NCBI GenBank assembly: GCA_021783095.1
Contig: JAJXUG010000004.1
Span: 48,354-112,353 of the forward strand
DNA length: 64,000 bases
Source: Chloroflexota bacterium
Lineage (GTDB): Bacteria; Chloroflexota; Limnocylindria; Limnocylindrales; CSP1-4
Direction: 5' to 3'
In this document: one piece after another, positions 1 to 6,294 of the stretch
How positions within the stretch are numbered: position 1 is the stretch's first letter
How the letters are laid out: each line of letters begins with the position of its first letter
Program-made: the position numbers and the translations under genes
The notes under the pieces: generated by a model
The model's database searches: none
What the model was told of the DNA's origin: nothing
Seen by the model: the letters and a program-made list of their open reading frames with translations, nothing else

Positions 1-35
1 ATAGGCCCACCCGGCGCGCCCGCCCTCCCGGCCGT

Positions 36-51
36 GAGTCGCGGCCGACTC
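36..51. repeat. Dispersed GAGTCG...CGACTC hairpin repeat
   Basis: GAGTCGCGGCCGACTC: arms GAGTCG and CGACTC around the tetraloop CGGC. It is identical to the core of the four tandem copies at 47942-48068, so this is a dispersed intergenic repeat family of this genome. A second hairpin with the same GAGTC/GACTC arms but another loop lies at 129-148. Confidence 0.7.
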
Positions 52-277
52 GTTTCGCGGCCCTCGGAGCGTGGACCACGCCCGAAGCTCGGGTCTTGGG
101 GACGGTCCCACGCAGGGGCTGCCCGCGGGTGAGTCTGCCGCGACTCACGCGGTGGCCCCGCGCCGCGCCGGCCTCCTCGCGAGGGACGCGTTCCGTCGCG
201 ATCGGCATTTCGGGCCGTTTCGGCGCCATTGATCCCCTCGGATGCCGCTCGGCCCTCGCTGCGAGGTGTCCCCGGTT

Positions 278-283
278 TACACT
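278..283 (+). promoter_or_regulatory. -10 box TACACT, leaderless start
   Basis: TACACT lies eight bases before the ATG at 292, so transcription is predicted to begin at or next to the start codon. No Shine-Dalgarno sequence is present, which supports a leaderless message for the kinase operon. Confidence 0.55.
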
Positions 284-291
284 CGCGGCAC

Positions 292-1404
292 ATGGACGCG
301 CCGCGAAGCGAGCCGGGCGGCTCGCGGTTCGACGAGCTTCACGCGGAAGCGGCTGAGGCCCTCGCCTACGCCGCGAATTCGGTGCGCTCCGTGCGCGACC
401 GCTACCGCGGCACGTACCTCGAGGAGATGGCCCGCTGGCAGGTCATCTCGGACGACCTCGACGGGTTCGAGGGCGTGCCCGTCAGCGTCGACGGCTCGGG
501 GGACGGCGGCTCGGGGGACGGCGGCTCGGACGCACTCGCCGCCTCGGCAGCCGAAGCGGGCGCCGCGGACCTGCGGCTGCGCTTCGTGCGCGGCGAGGCG
601 GACCACGCGCGAGACGAGATGGCGATGCACGAATCCGAGCTGGGCCGGCTCGAGCTGGTCATCCGCAACCTCGAGAGCACCTGGCTGTTCCTCGAGCGCG
701 GCGACGATTCGCTGGTGATGGAGCCCGGGTTGCCCAGCGTGAGCACCGAGCTCCAGATGCGGATCGTCGAGGCCCAGGAGGCCGAGCGCAGCCGGCTCGC
801 CCAGGAGGTCCACGACGGCCCGGCGCAGGCCCTCTCGAACGCGATCTTCCAGGTCGAGTACATCGACCGGATCTTCGAGTCCGAGCCCGCGCTCGCGCGC
901 GTGGAGCTGGGGTTCCTGCGCGGGCTGCTCCGCCGCGAGCTGGGCGACGTCCGGAGCTTCATCGTCCAGCTGCGGCCGCCTGTCCTGGTGGAGCTGGGCC
1001 TCGATGGATCGCTCCGCGACGCTGTCGAGACGCAGGCCGCGCTGTCCGGCCTGGCGATCAACACCGACCTCGCGGCGCCGTCGGACGGCCTGACAGAGGC
1101 GGCCCAGACGGTCGTCCTGCGCATTGCCCAGGAAGCCTTGCAGAATGTACGCAAGCACGCGGGCGCCACCAACGTCCTGGTGGCGACGCGGCTCGACGGG
1201 ACGGTCTGGGTCCTCGAGGTCCGGGACGACGGTCGCGGGTTCGACACCGGGGCGGTGGCGGCTCGCGGACGGCGCAACTTCGGGCTCCAGTTCATGCGCG
1301 AGCGGGCCGAGCTGATCGGCGCGCGGTTCGAGGTTCAATCTCGGCCTGAGGCGGGTACGGTCGTGCGGCTGGCGATCCCACTGCCGCGAAAGGAGAACGG
1401 ATGA
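292..1404 (+). CDS. DegS-like cytoplasmic sensor histidine kinase
   Basis: A 370-residue histidine kinase of the HisKA_3 (DegS/NarX) class. It should autophosphorylate on His174 in the EVHDGPAQ motif and pass the phosphate to the response regulator whose ATG overlaps its stop (ATGA at 1401). The N-terminal half is soluble and charged, predicted coiled coil like the DegS sensor region, with a Gly/Asp/Ser repeat near residues 69-79. The C-terminal HATPase_c domain has the N box (QEALQNVRKHA, Asn285) and G1 box (DDGRG, 312-316). No membrane segment is seen. A TTG at 229 could extend the frame by 21 residues, but the -10 box at 278-283 argues for the ATG at 292. The signal sensed is unknown. Confidence 0.85.
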   Translation: MDAPRSEPGGSRFDELHAEAAEALAYAANSVRSVRDRYRGTYLEEMARWQVISDDLDGFEGVPVSVDGSGDGGSGDGGSDALAASAAEAGAADLRLRFVRGEADHARDEMAMHESELGRLELVIRNLESTWLFLERGDDSLVMEPGLPSVSTELQMRIVEAQEAERSRLAQEVHDGPAQALSNAIFQVEYIDRIFESEPALARVELGFLRGLLRRELGDVRSFIVQLRPPVLVELGLDGSLRDAVETQAALSGLAINTDLAAPSDGLTEAAQTVVLRIAQEALQNVRKHAGATNVLVATRLDGTVWVLEVRDDGRGFDTGAVAARGRRNFGLQFMRERAELIGARFEVQSRPEAGTVVRLAIPLPRKENG

Positions 1405-2141
1405 CGGAGTACACGGGGCCCGAGCGCCGACGGAACGCTGAGCGACGCGCGAGCGGCTACGAGCGGGTCAGGATCCTGATCGTGGACGACCACGCACTGT
1501 TCCGCGTTGGCATCCGGCAGATCCTCGAGCGCGAGCCCGACCTCGAGGTGGTCGCGGAGGCGGACGACGGGCGCACCGCGCTCGATGCCGCATTCGCCAC
1601 CAATCCGGACGTGATCCTGATGGACCTCTCGCTGCCCGCCCCGGGCGGCATCGAGACCACCCAGCGGGTCAAGCGCGAGCTCCCGTCCGCCGCCATCGTG
1701 GTGCTGGCCACCGAGGAGGACGAGGACGCCCTGTTCGAGTCCATCAAGGCGGGCGCCGCGGCGTTCATCCTCAAGGGCATCGCCCCCGAAGACCTGGTCA
1801 TGATCATCCGCCGCGTGGTCGCGGGCGAGTACCTGATCAACGACAAGGTGTTCAGCAAGCCGGCCGTGGCGTCGCGCGTCCTCAAGGAGTTCCGCGAGCT
1901 GGCCGTCTACGGCCAGGAGGCCGCGCCGATCTTCGCGCCGCTGTCCCCCCGCGAGGTCGAGATCCTGGACAACATCGCCCAGGGCATGACCAACAAGCAG
2001 GTGGCCTACGCGCTCTCGATCAGCGAGCAGACCGTGAAGAACCACATGAGCTCGATCCTGCGCAAGCTGTCCGTGAACGACCGGACCCAGGCCGTGGTGT
2101 ACGCGATGCGCCAGGGCTGGATCCGGATGCCGGAGGACTGA
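1401..2141 (+). CDS. DegU/NarL-type response regulator
   Basis: A 246-residue response regulator, translationally coupled to the upstream kinase by an ATGA overlap. A basic 20-residue N-terminal extension precedes the receiver domain: acidic pair at Asp29-Asp30, phosphoacceptor Asp75 (VILMDLSLP), Thr104 and Lys125. The C-terminal LuxR-type helix-turn-helix (about 175-240) contains LSPREVEIL, the recognition helix around SEQTVKNHMSSILRKL and a final segment ending in RQGWI. Such regulators bind DNA as dimers after phosphorylation. Its position just before the flp/tad locus suggests pilus or surface genes as targets, which is inference. The extended N-terminus is unusual for the family. Confidence 0.9.
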   Translation: MTEYTGPERRRNAERRASGYERVRILIVDDHALFRVGIRQILEREPDLEVVAEADDGRTALDAAFATNPDVILMDLSLPAPGGIETTQRVKRELPSAAIVVLATEEDEDALFESIKAGAAAFILKGIAPEDLVMIIRRVVAGEYLINDKVFSKPAVASRVLKEFRELAVYGQEAAPIFAPLSPREVEILDNIAQGMTNKQVAYALSISEQTVKNHMSSILRKLSVNDRTQAVVYAMRQGWIRMPED

Positions 2142-2170
2142 GCGCTGCCCACCGGGGCGGGGCCAGCGAC

Positions 2171-3346
2171 ATGACCACTCACGACACGGCACACGGCGGC
2201 GGCGCCACGCTCGCCGAGCTCCTCGCCACCAACGTCGGGGCCATCGACCGAGAGCTGGCCGAGATCGAGATGCTCGCCAACCAGGTCAAGACCGAGGCGG
2301 GCCGCCACGAGCAGCGCCGGGCGGCAGCGGCCGAGAGGGTCGCGGGCGCCACGGGCGATCCGGCCCTCAAGGACCTCGTGGACACGTTCAACCAGCTGGT
2401 CACGCTCACCAAGCGCGCCACGATGATGGAGGCGCAGGCGGAGCTGCTCGAAGCCAAGAGCAAGTCGCTCGCCCGTCATCGGGCCGCCCTGCTCTCGTTC
2501 GGCGAGATCGCGATCGGGATGGGCGGGGACGCAGCCGTCGCCGCCGAGCCCGCGGCGGCCATCGCCGCAGCGGACGCGCCCATGCCGCCATCGCTGTCGC
2601 GGGTGGTCCTGTCCGCCCAGGAGGACCTGCGCCGCGAGATCGCCCGCTCGATGCACGACGGGCCGGCCCAGTCCCTCACCAACATCGTCCTGCAGACGCA
2701 GATCGTGGAGCGGCTGATGGACCGCGATCCGGCCGCAGCGCGGGGCGAGATCCGCCTCCTCGCCTCCATGGTCCAGCACACGCTCGACACGACCAAGAAC
2801 TTCATCTTCGACGTGCGCCCGATGGTGCTCGACGACCTGGGCCTGGTGCCCACGCTGCGCCGCTCCACGCGCGAGCGCGGCCGGCGCGCCCACGTGACTG
2901 TCGAGTTCGAGTCGCACGGGCAGGACCGACGACTGTCGGTGGAGCTCGAGAGCGCGCTGTTCCGGATGCTCGACGAGACGCTCGCCGCCTACCTGGCGCA
3001 GGCGCCGGAGCGCGTGGCGCTCATGCTCGACTGGGGCGCGGCGGAGGTCCACGCCGTGGTGAGCGCATCACGGACCCCGGCCTACCCGCCTGGCGGCGAC
3101 CTGCCGCCGGTGCCGGAGGGCGATGTCCCGGACACCATGCGCCGCATGATCCAGGATCGCCATGATGCGCACCAAGCGGCGATTGCCGCCGCCGAGGCGG
3201 CGGCGCAGCTGCCGCTGCCGGCGGGCGTGCGTCGTGACCTTTCGGAGCGCGCGGCTGCGGTGGGCGCGTCGGTGGAGGTCCTCGACGACGGCGAGGTCCG
3301 GATCACGGTCGGGCTGGCGGAGGCGGGGGGCGGCGACCCCTCGTGA
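2171..3346 (+). CDS. DegS-like protein with degenerate ATPase domain
   Basis: A 391-residue paralogue of the first kinase. The first 110 residues are helical and charged, probably coiled coil. The dimerisation/phosphotransfer box is kept (ARSMHDGPAQSLT, His162), followed by the DVRPMVLDDLGL segment typical of this family. The region that should be HATPase_c no longer shows a normal N box (FRMLDETLAAYLAQA) or a DxGxG box, and contains a Pro-rich insert near residue 300. I infer that it cannot bind ATP normally and may act as a phosphotransfer, dimerisation or sensor partner for the DegS/DegU pair. It sits 30 bp after the regulator, in the same operon. Its stop overlaps the GTG of a tiny membrane protein (GTGA). 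Confidence 0.75.
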   Translation: MTTHDTAHGGGATLAELLATNVGAIDRELAEIEMLANQVKTEAGRHEQRRAAAAERVAGATGDPALKDLVDTFNQLVTLTKRATMMEAQAELLEAKSKSLARHRAALLSFGEIAIGMGGDAAVAAEPAAAIAAADAPMPPSLSRVVLSAQEDLRREIARSMHDGPAQSLTNIVLQTQIVERLMDRDPAAARGEIRLLASMVQHTLDTTKNFIFDVRPMVLDDLGLVPTLRRSTRERGRRAHVTVEFESHGQDRRLSVELESALFRMLDETLAAYLAQAPERVALMLDWGAAEVHAVVSASRTPAYPPGGDLPPVPEGDVPDTMRRMIQDRHDAHQAAIAAAEAAAQLPLPAGVRRDLSERAAAVGASVEVLDDGEVRITVGLAEAGGGDPS

Positions 3347-3504
3347 GCGGCCGACCCTCCCGCGACACCGGCCCCGGGATCCTCGAGACCGGCATCGTGC
3401 TGGGCGCCTCCCTGCTGCTGGCCGGGATCATCATCCTGTTCTTCGGCGGCGCGCTGGGGCAGGTCGTGGGCCTGCTCGTCGATGTGGCGCACGGGGGCCA
3501 CTGA
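3343..3504 (+). CDS. 53-residue single-pass membrane peptide
   Basis: A small open frame starting with GTG that overlaps the stop of the preceding gene as GTGA, the coupling used repeatedly in this genome. The product begins with about 15 hydrophilic residues (VSGRPSRDTGPG) followed by one strongly hydrophobic segment (IVLGASLLLAGIIILFF, about residues 19-35) and a short tail ending in His. It has no Flp processing motif, so it is not an obvious pilin. It may anchor or tune the soluble kinase-like partner at the membrane. Codon usage matches the neighbours (G/C in third positions). The family is not recognised. Confidence 0.6.
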   Translation: MSGRPSRDTGPGILETGIVLGASLLLAGIIILFFGGALGQVVGLLVDVAHGGH

Positions 3505-3554
3505 CCCGGTCGCGGATCGTCGCGCGAGCGCACCAGCATCGGACGAATTTCCTA

Positions 3555-3583
3555 CTGGAAGTCCGCCGAGGAGAGGGTAAGGT
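3555..3583 (+). promoter_or_regulatory. Putative promoter of flp1
   Basis: A weak -35 (CTGGAA, 3555-3560) and a -10 (TAAGGT, 3578-3583) separated by 17 bases, 46 bases before the flp1 start codon, leaving room for the GGGAGGT ribosome site at 3618-3624. Predicted by inspection only. Confidence 0.4.
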
Positions 3584-3628
3584 CTTCGCTGCGCCGCCGG
3601 GGAGACGCGGCAGGACAGGGAGGTATCT

Positions 3629-3793
3629 ATGACCCAGCTTCTCGCGCACCTCATTGGCCGTGACGACGAAGGCCAGGGCCTCGCCGAGTACGCGCTGATC
3701 CTCGCCCTCATCGCGATCGTCGCGATCATCGCCCTCATCTTCCTGGGCGGCCAGGTGTCCACGATCCTCTCCACCGTCGGCAACTCGATCTAG
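3629..3793 (+). CDS. flp: Flp type IVb pilin 1
   Basis: A 54-residue class IVb prepilin. The leader MTQLLAHLIGRDDEG is followed by the processing motif G/QGLAEY, in which a TadV/CpaA peptidase should cut after Gly15, leaving a mature peptide of 39 residues with Glu at +5 and Tyr at +6. The rest is a single hydrophobic helix (ALILALIAIVAIIALIFLGG) and a short Ser/Thr tail. Mature subunits assemble through the CpaF/TadB/TadC motor encoded downstream. A good ribosome site (GGGAGGT) stands five bases before the ATG. The gene shares a perfect 173 bp repeat with the next pilin and is followed by a 10 bp hairpin. No prepilin peptidase gene is in the window. Confidence 0.93.
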   Translation: MTQLLAHLIGRDDEGQGLAEYALILALIAIVAIIALIFLGGQVSTILSTVGNSI

Positions 3794-3816
3794 CCGACCA
3801 GTCGAGCCCAATTCGT

Positions 3817-3845
3817 CGAAGCCGCCGGCACTGCTGGCGGCTTCG
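3817..3845 (+). terminator. Hairpin after flp1
   Basis: A perfect 10 bp stem (CGAAGCCGCC at 3817-3826 with GGCGGCTTCG at 3836-3845) and a nine-base loop. There is no U-tract, so it may be a weak terminator or an mRNA-stabilising 3' hairpin. The copy after flp2 keeps only the left arm. Confidence 0.55.
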
Positions 3846-3911
3846 CGATTCCCGGGGCGAACAGGCAACGCCGTAGGACGATTGTCCTGTTGCGCCGGGT
3901 TGGCGAGCCAC

Positions 3912-3917
3912 TAGGCT
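3912..3917 (+). promoter_or_regulatory. -10 box TAGGCT of flp2
   Basis: TAGGCT in the flp1-flp2 gap, 48 bases before the flp2 ATG. It suggests flp2 has its own promoter and a short leader carrying the TAGGGGAA ribosome site at 3953-3960. Confidence 0.45.
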
Positions 3918-3965
3918 GCGCACATAACCGGCAGCCCATCCATGCCGGACGTTAGGGGAACGCCC

Positions 3966-4136
3966 ATGGCACTTATCCAGTGCGTCAGCTCGCTCCTGCG
4001 CCGTGACGACGAAGGCCAGGGCCTCGCCGAGTACGCGCTGATCCTCGCCCTCATCGCGATCGTCGCGATCATCGCCCTCATCTTCCTGGGCGGCCAGGTG
4101 TCCACGATCCTCTCCACCGTCGGCAACTCGATCTAG
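3966..4136 (+). CDS. flp: Flp type IVb pilin 2
   Basis: A 56-residue Flp prepilin whose mature part is identical in sequence to flp1; only the leader (MALIQCVSSLLRRDDEG) differs and contains a Cys. The same G/QGLAEY cleavage motif is followed by one hydrophobic helix. I chose the ATG at 3966 because TAGGGGAA lies six bases upstream; an in-frame ATG at 3942 lacks such a site. A duplicate pilin with identical mature sequence would raise subunit dose or allow separate regulation rather than a new function. Confidence 0.92.
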   Translation: MALIQCVSSLLRRDDEGQGLAEYALILALIAIVAIIALIFLGGQVSTILSTVGNSI

Positions 4137-4239
4137 CCGACCAGTCGAGCCCAATTCGTCGAAGCCGCCGGCCCGCATCCCGGGCAGCGACAAATGTCCC
4201 GGGCGGTGCCGATTTACACCGCGATCCATAACAAAACCG

Positions 4240-4269
4240 TTGACACTTCAAGCCGCACGGCCATACCGT
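4240..4269 (+). promoter_or_regulatory. Consensus-like promoter of flp3
   Basis: TTGACA at 4240-4245, an 18-base spacer and TACCGT at 4264-4269. This is the best sigma-70-type -35 seen in the window. With the perfect ribosome site downstream it marks flp3 as probably the most strongly expressed pilin. Confidence 0.65.
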
Positions 4270-4317
4270 GTGCTCCCGCTTCGGCGACATCTCTCGAGGA
4301 AAGGAGGTGAAAACCAA

Positions 4318-4488
4318 ATGTCCCTCATTCCCGCACTCATCTCGTTCCTTCATCGTGACGAGGAAGGCCAGGGCCTCGCGGAGTACGCGCTGATCCTCGC
4401 CCTCATCGCGATCGTCGCGATCATCGCCCTCATCTTCCTGGGCGGCCAGGTCTCGAAGATCCTCTCCACCGTCGGCAGCTCGATCTAG
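4318..4488 (+). CDS. flp: Flp type IVb pilin 3, probable major pilin
   Basis: A 56-residue Flp prepilin (leader MSLIPALISFLHRDEEG, then G/QGLAEY and the hydrophobic helix). The tail differs slightly from flp1/flp2 (QVSKILSTVGSSI). The start is set by AAGGAGGTGA at 4301-4310, a full match to the anti-Shine-Dalgarno sequence, eight bases before the ATG. A longer frame from 4240 would begin inside the promoter and is rejected. A consensus-like promoter and a strong intrinsic terminator frame the gene as a separate transcription unit, so I infer it supplies most of the pilus subunit. Confidence 0.93.
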   Translation: MSLIPALISFLHRDEEGQGLAEYALILALIAIVAIIALIFLGGQVSKILSTVGSSI

Positions 4489-4507
4489 TGCCCTGTTGAC
4501 GTCGACG

Positions 4508-4546
4508 ACGACGCCGATCGCCACCAGGTGATCGGCGTCGTTTCGT
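4508..4546 (+). terminator. Intrinsic terminator after flp3
   Basis: A 12 bp stem (4508-4519 with 4530-4541) enclosing a ten-base loop, followed by TTTCGTT. It lies 20 bases after the flp3 stop. Confidence 0.75.
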
Positions 4547-4697
4547 TCCGAAGACATGGCCGCCTCCGGGGGACGATGCGGGGAGCGGCGCCGGACCATC
4601 CGCGGCCCAGCGCTCGGTCATCCGCGACGTGTCGGCGTTGCCGTATTGGCAGGCCGTCCCCGGGGCTCGAAGCCCAGATCGGGAGGTGACCTTCGCC

Positions 4698-4877
4698 GTG
4701 ATTACAGAACTCGCAGCCCTCGTGGCCGGGAAGTTGCCTGCCCGCGATGATGAGGGCCAGGGCTTGGCTGAGTACGCACTGATCCTCGCCCTGATCGCGA
4801 TCGTCGCGATCATCGCCCTCATCTTCCTCGGCAGCCAGATCAGCGACAAGCTCAGCACAGTTGGCAAAGCAATCTAG
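4698..4877 (+). CDS. flp: Flp type IVb pilin 4, divergent
   Basis: A 59-residue Flp-type prepilin beginning at GTG (MITELAALVAGKLPARDDEG when written with Met), with the same G/QGLAEY motif and hydrophobic helix but a more charged tail (GSQISDKLSTVGKAI). GGGAGGTGA at 4681-4689 stands eight bases before the GTG; an ATG at 4629 has no ribosome site. Lys residues in the leader and tail set it apart from the other three copies, so it may be a minor or tip subunit. It closes the pilin array and is followed by its own terminator. Confidence 0.88.
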   Translation: MITELAALVAGKLPARDDEGQGLAEYALILALIAIVAIIALIFLGSQISDKLSTVGKAI

Positions 4878-4898
4878 CTGAAGCACCAGCACTTATTG

Positions 4899-4937
4899 GA
4901 ACAGCCCGTCGGGGTCATCCTGGCGGGCTGTTTGGTT
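4899..4937 (+). terminator. Intrinsic terminator after flp4
   Basis: AACAGCCCG (4900-4908) pairs with CGGGCTGTT (4924-4932); the right arm runs into TTGGTT. It separates the pilin array from cpaB. Confidence 0.65.
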
Positions 4938-5065
4938 GCCACTGGGGATCGGTCGCGGACCGCCGGAGCCGCTTTGCAGCCGACCTTGCCGGCCGATGCG
5001 CATCCGCCCAAATCTTCCCAATGGTCCTAGGTCATTTGGTGGATCGCACGGGATCGACGCGATGC

Positions 5066-5071
5066 TAGAGT
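5066..5071 (+). promoter_or_regulatory. -10 box TAGAGT of the tad operon
   Basis: TAGAGT 35 bases before the TTG start of cpaB. The predicted short leader holds the GGGGAGAG ribosome site. A longer GTG start at 5070 would overlap this box and is not preferred. Confidence 0.5.
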
Positions 5072-5105
5072 GGTGCAGCCTGTCACACGGCTCGGGGAGA
5101 GAACT

Positions 5106-6158
5106 TTGAAGCGCAGCAGCAACCGCCTCGTCCTCCTGGTGGGGATCTTCCTCGCCGTGGTGGCGTTCGTACTCATCGCGATCATGCTCCAGGGAGGCGG
5201 CCCAGGTGGGTCCAACGGCCCGTCTACCGCGCCCACGACGGTCAAGATCGTGGTCGCGACGAAAGACCTGCCTCTCGGCTCGACGATCACCGAGGACGCC
5301 GTCGCCCTCCAGGACGTAGAGATCGGGGCCAAGCCTGGCGACAGCTATACCGCGACGGCGCTGGTGGTCGGCAAGACGGTCCGCTCGGCGATCGTCAAGG
5401 GCGCGTACATCACAACCGAGGATCTCAGCGGCGGCGGCACCGTCCAGGACATCAAGGTGCCGGCGGGTTTCGTGGGCATCCCGGTCCAGGTTGACCAGCT
5501 GACCGGCGTGGGCACGCTGATCAAGCCGGGCGACCGCGTTGACGTGGTGGTCGCGTTCACGGGGCTCGACAAGGTGCCCCTGGCCGTGAACAACCACGGC
5601 GTCATCGGCGCCGCCACCCCGACTCCCCGCGCCAGCGGCAGCCCCGCCCCGTCGCGCGTCGTGGGCGCCAACGAGCTGTACAACCCGCTCAACCTGCCGT
5701 ACAACCCGACCACGGTGAAGACCGTCGTCGAGGGCCTCCAGGTCCTCGGCACGCTCCTCCCGCCGCCCACCACGGCCACCCAGCAGCCGGCGGCGAGCGG
5801 CCAGACCACGACCGAGACCGCCCTCAACGGGCAGCAGGAGATCGTGATCCTGGCGGCCACCGTCCAGCAGGCAGAGGCCATCCGCTACGCGCAGCTCGAC
5901 GGCACCATCGCCCTCGTGCTCCGAAGCTCCGCCGACTGCCAGAAGCCGGACGGCACGCCCACGGCCTGCCCGATCATCCCGACGACCGGCATCACCCTGC
6001 GCAAGATGGTGGACGACTTCGGCGTCCTGCCCCCGCAGGTGGTCGAGGTCCTGGAGCCCACGCCGTACCCGAGCCCGCTGCCGGTCCGCGTGTACCCCAG
6101 CCCCACCCCGAGCCCCACGCCGCTCCCGAGCGGGAGCCCGGCGCCGAGCGCGAGCTAG
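5106..6158 (+). CDS. cpaB: Flp pilus assembly protein CpaB/RcpC
   Basis: A 350-residue membrane-anchored pilus assembly protein. A basic N-terminus and one membrane segment (LVLLVGIFLAVVAFVLIAIML, about 8-28) are followed by an SAF domain (VVATKDLPLGSTITEDAV) and the RcpC/CpaB region (VGIPVQVDQLTGVGTLIKPGDRVDVVV split over residues about 125-160). A Pro/Ser/Thr/Gln-rich stretch interrupts the domain and the C-terminus is a Pro-Ser-Thr repeat likely to cross or lie in the wall. The TTG start is preferred because of the -10 box and ribosome site; a GTG 36 bases upstream is the alternative. It opens the operon for the secretion motor. Confidence 0.88.
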   Translation: MKRSSNRLVLLVGIFLAVVAFVLIAIMLQGGGPGGSNGPSTAPTTVKIVVATKDLPLGSTITEDAVALQDVEIGAKPGDSYTATALVVGKTVRSAIVKGAYITTEDLSGGGTVQDIKVPAGFVGIPVQVDQLTGVGTLIKPGDRVDVVVAFTGLDKVPLAVNNHGVIGAATPTPRASGSPAPSRVVGANELYNPLNLPYNPTTVKTVVEGLQVLGTLLPPPTTATQQPAASGQTTTETALNGQQEIVILAATVQQAEAIRYAQLDGTIALVLRSSADCQKPDGTPTACPIIPTTGITLRKMVDDFGVLPPQVVEVLEPTPYPSPLPVRVYPSPTPSPTPLPSGSPAPSAS

Positions 6159-6213
6159 GGCGCGCAGCGAACCGCCGGCCGGCGCAGTCGAACCTGGCCG
6201 CGGCAGGCGTTCT

Positions 6214-6239
6214 GATGGGCCGGTGCGAGCCGGCCCATC
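6214..6239 (+). terminator. Hairpin between cpaB and cpaE
   Basis: GATGGGCCGG (6214-6223) and CCGGCCCATC (6230-6239) form a perfect 10 bp stem with a six-base loop. There is no U-tract. It could attenuate or process the message between cpaB and the motor genes. Confidence 0.5.
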
Positions 6240-6294
6240 TCCATCGGAGAAGCCCGGTGAGGCCGGGCCGACCAACGAGGACTGACTCCGTCTG

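Larger units (their letters stand above)
1..291. other. Leading non-coding region with palindromic elements
   Basis: No convincing gene is seen here; short open frames have no recognisable domain. The stretch holds one copy of the 16 bp palindromic element that is tandemly repeated near 48 kb (36-51), a related hairpin at 129-148 (GTGAGTC, six-base loop, GACTCAC), and the promoter of the first kinase gene. The left edge may belong to the 3' untranslated region of a gene outside the window. Confidence 0.5.
3657..4172 (+). repeat. 173 bp perfect direct repeat covering flp1 and flp2
   Basis: Bases 3657-3829 and 4000-4172 are identical over 173 bp, spaced by 343 bp. Each copy holds the pilin from the DDEGQG motif through the stop codon plus 36 bp of 3' flank, including the left arm of the flp1 hairpin. 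The leader-coding parts differ. This marks a recent duplication or gene conversion. Confidence 0.9.
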
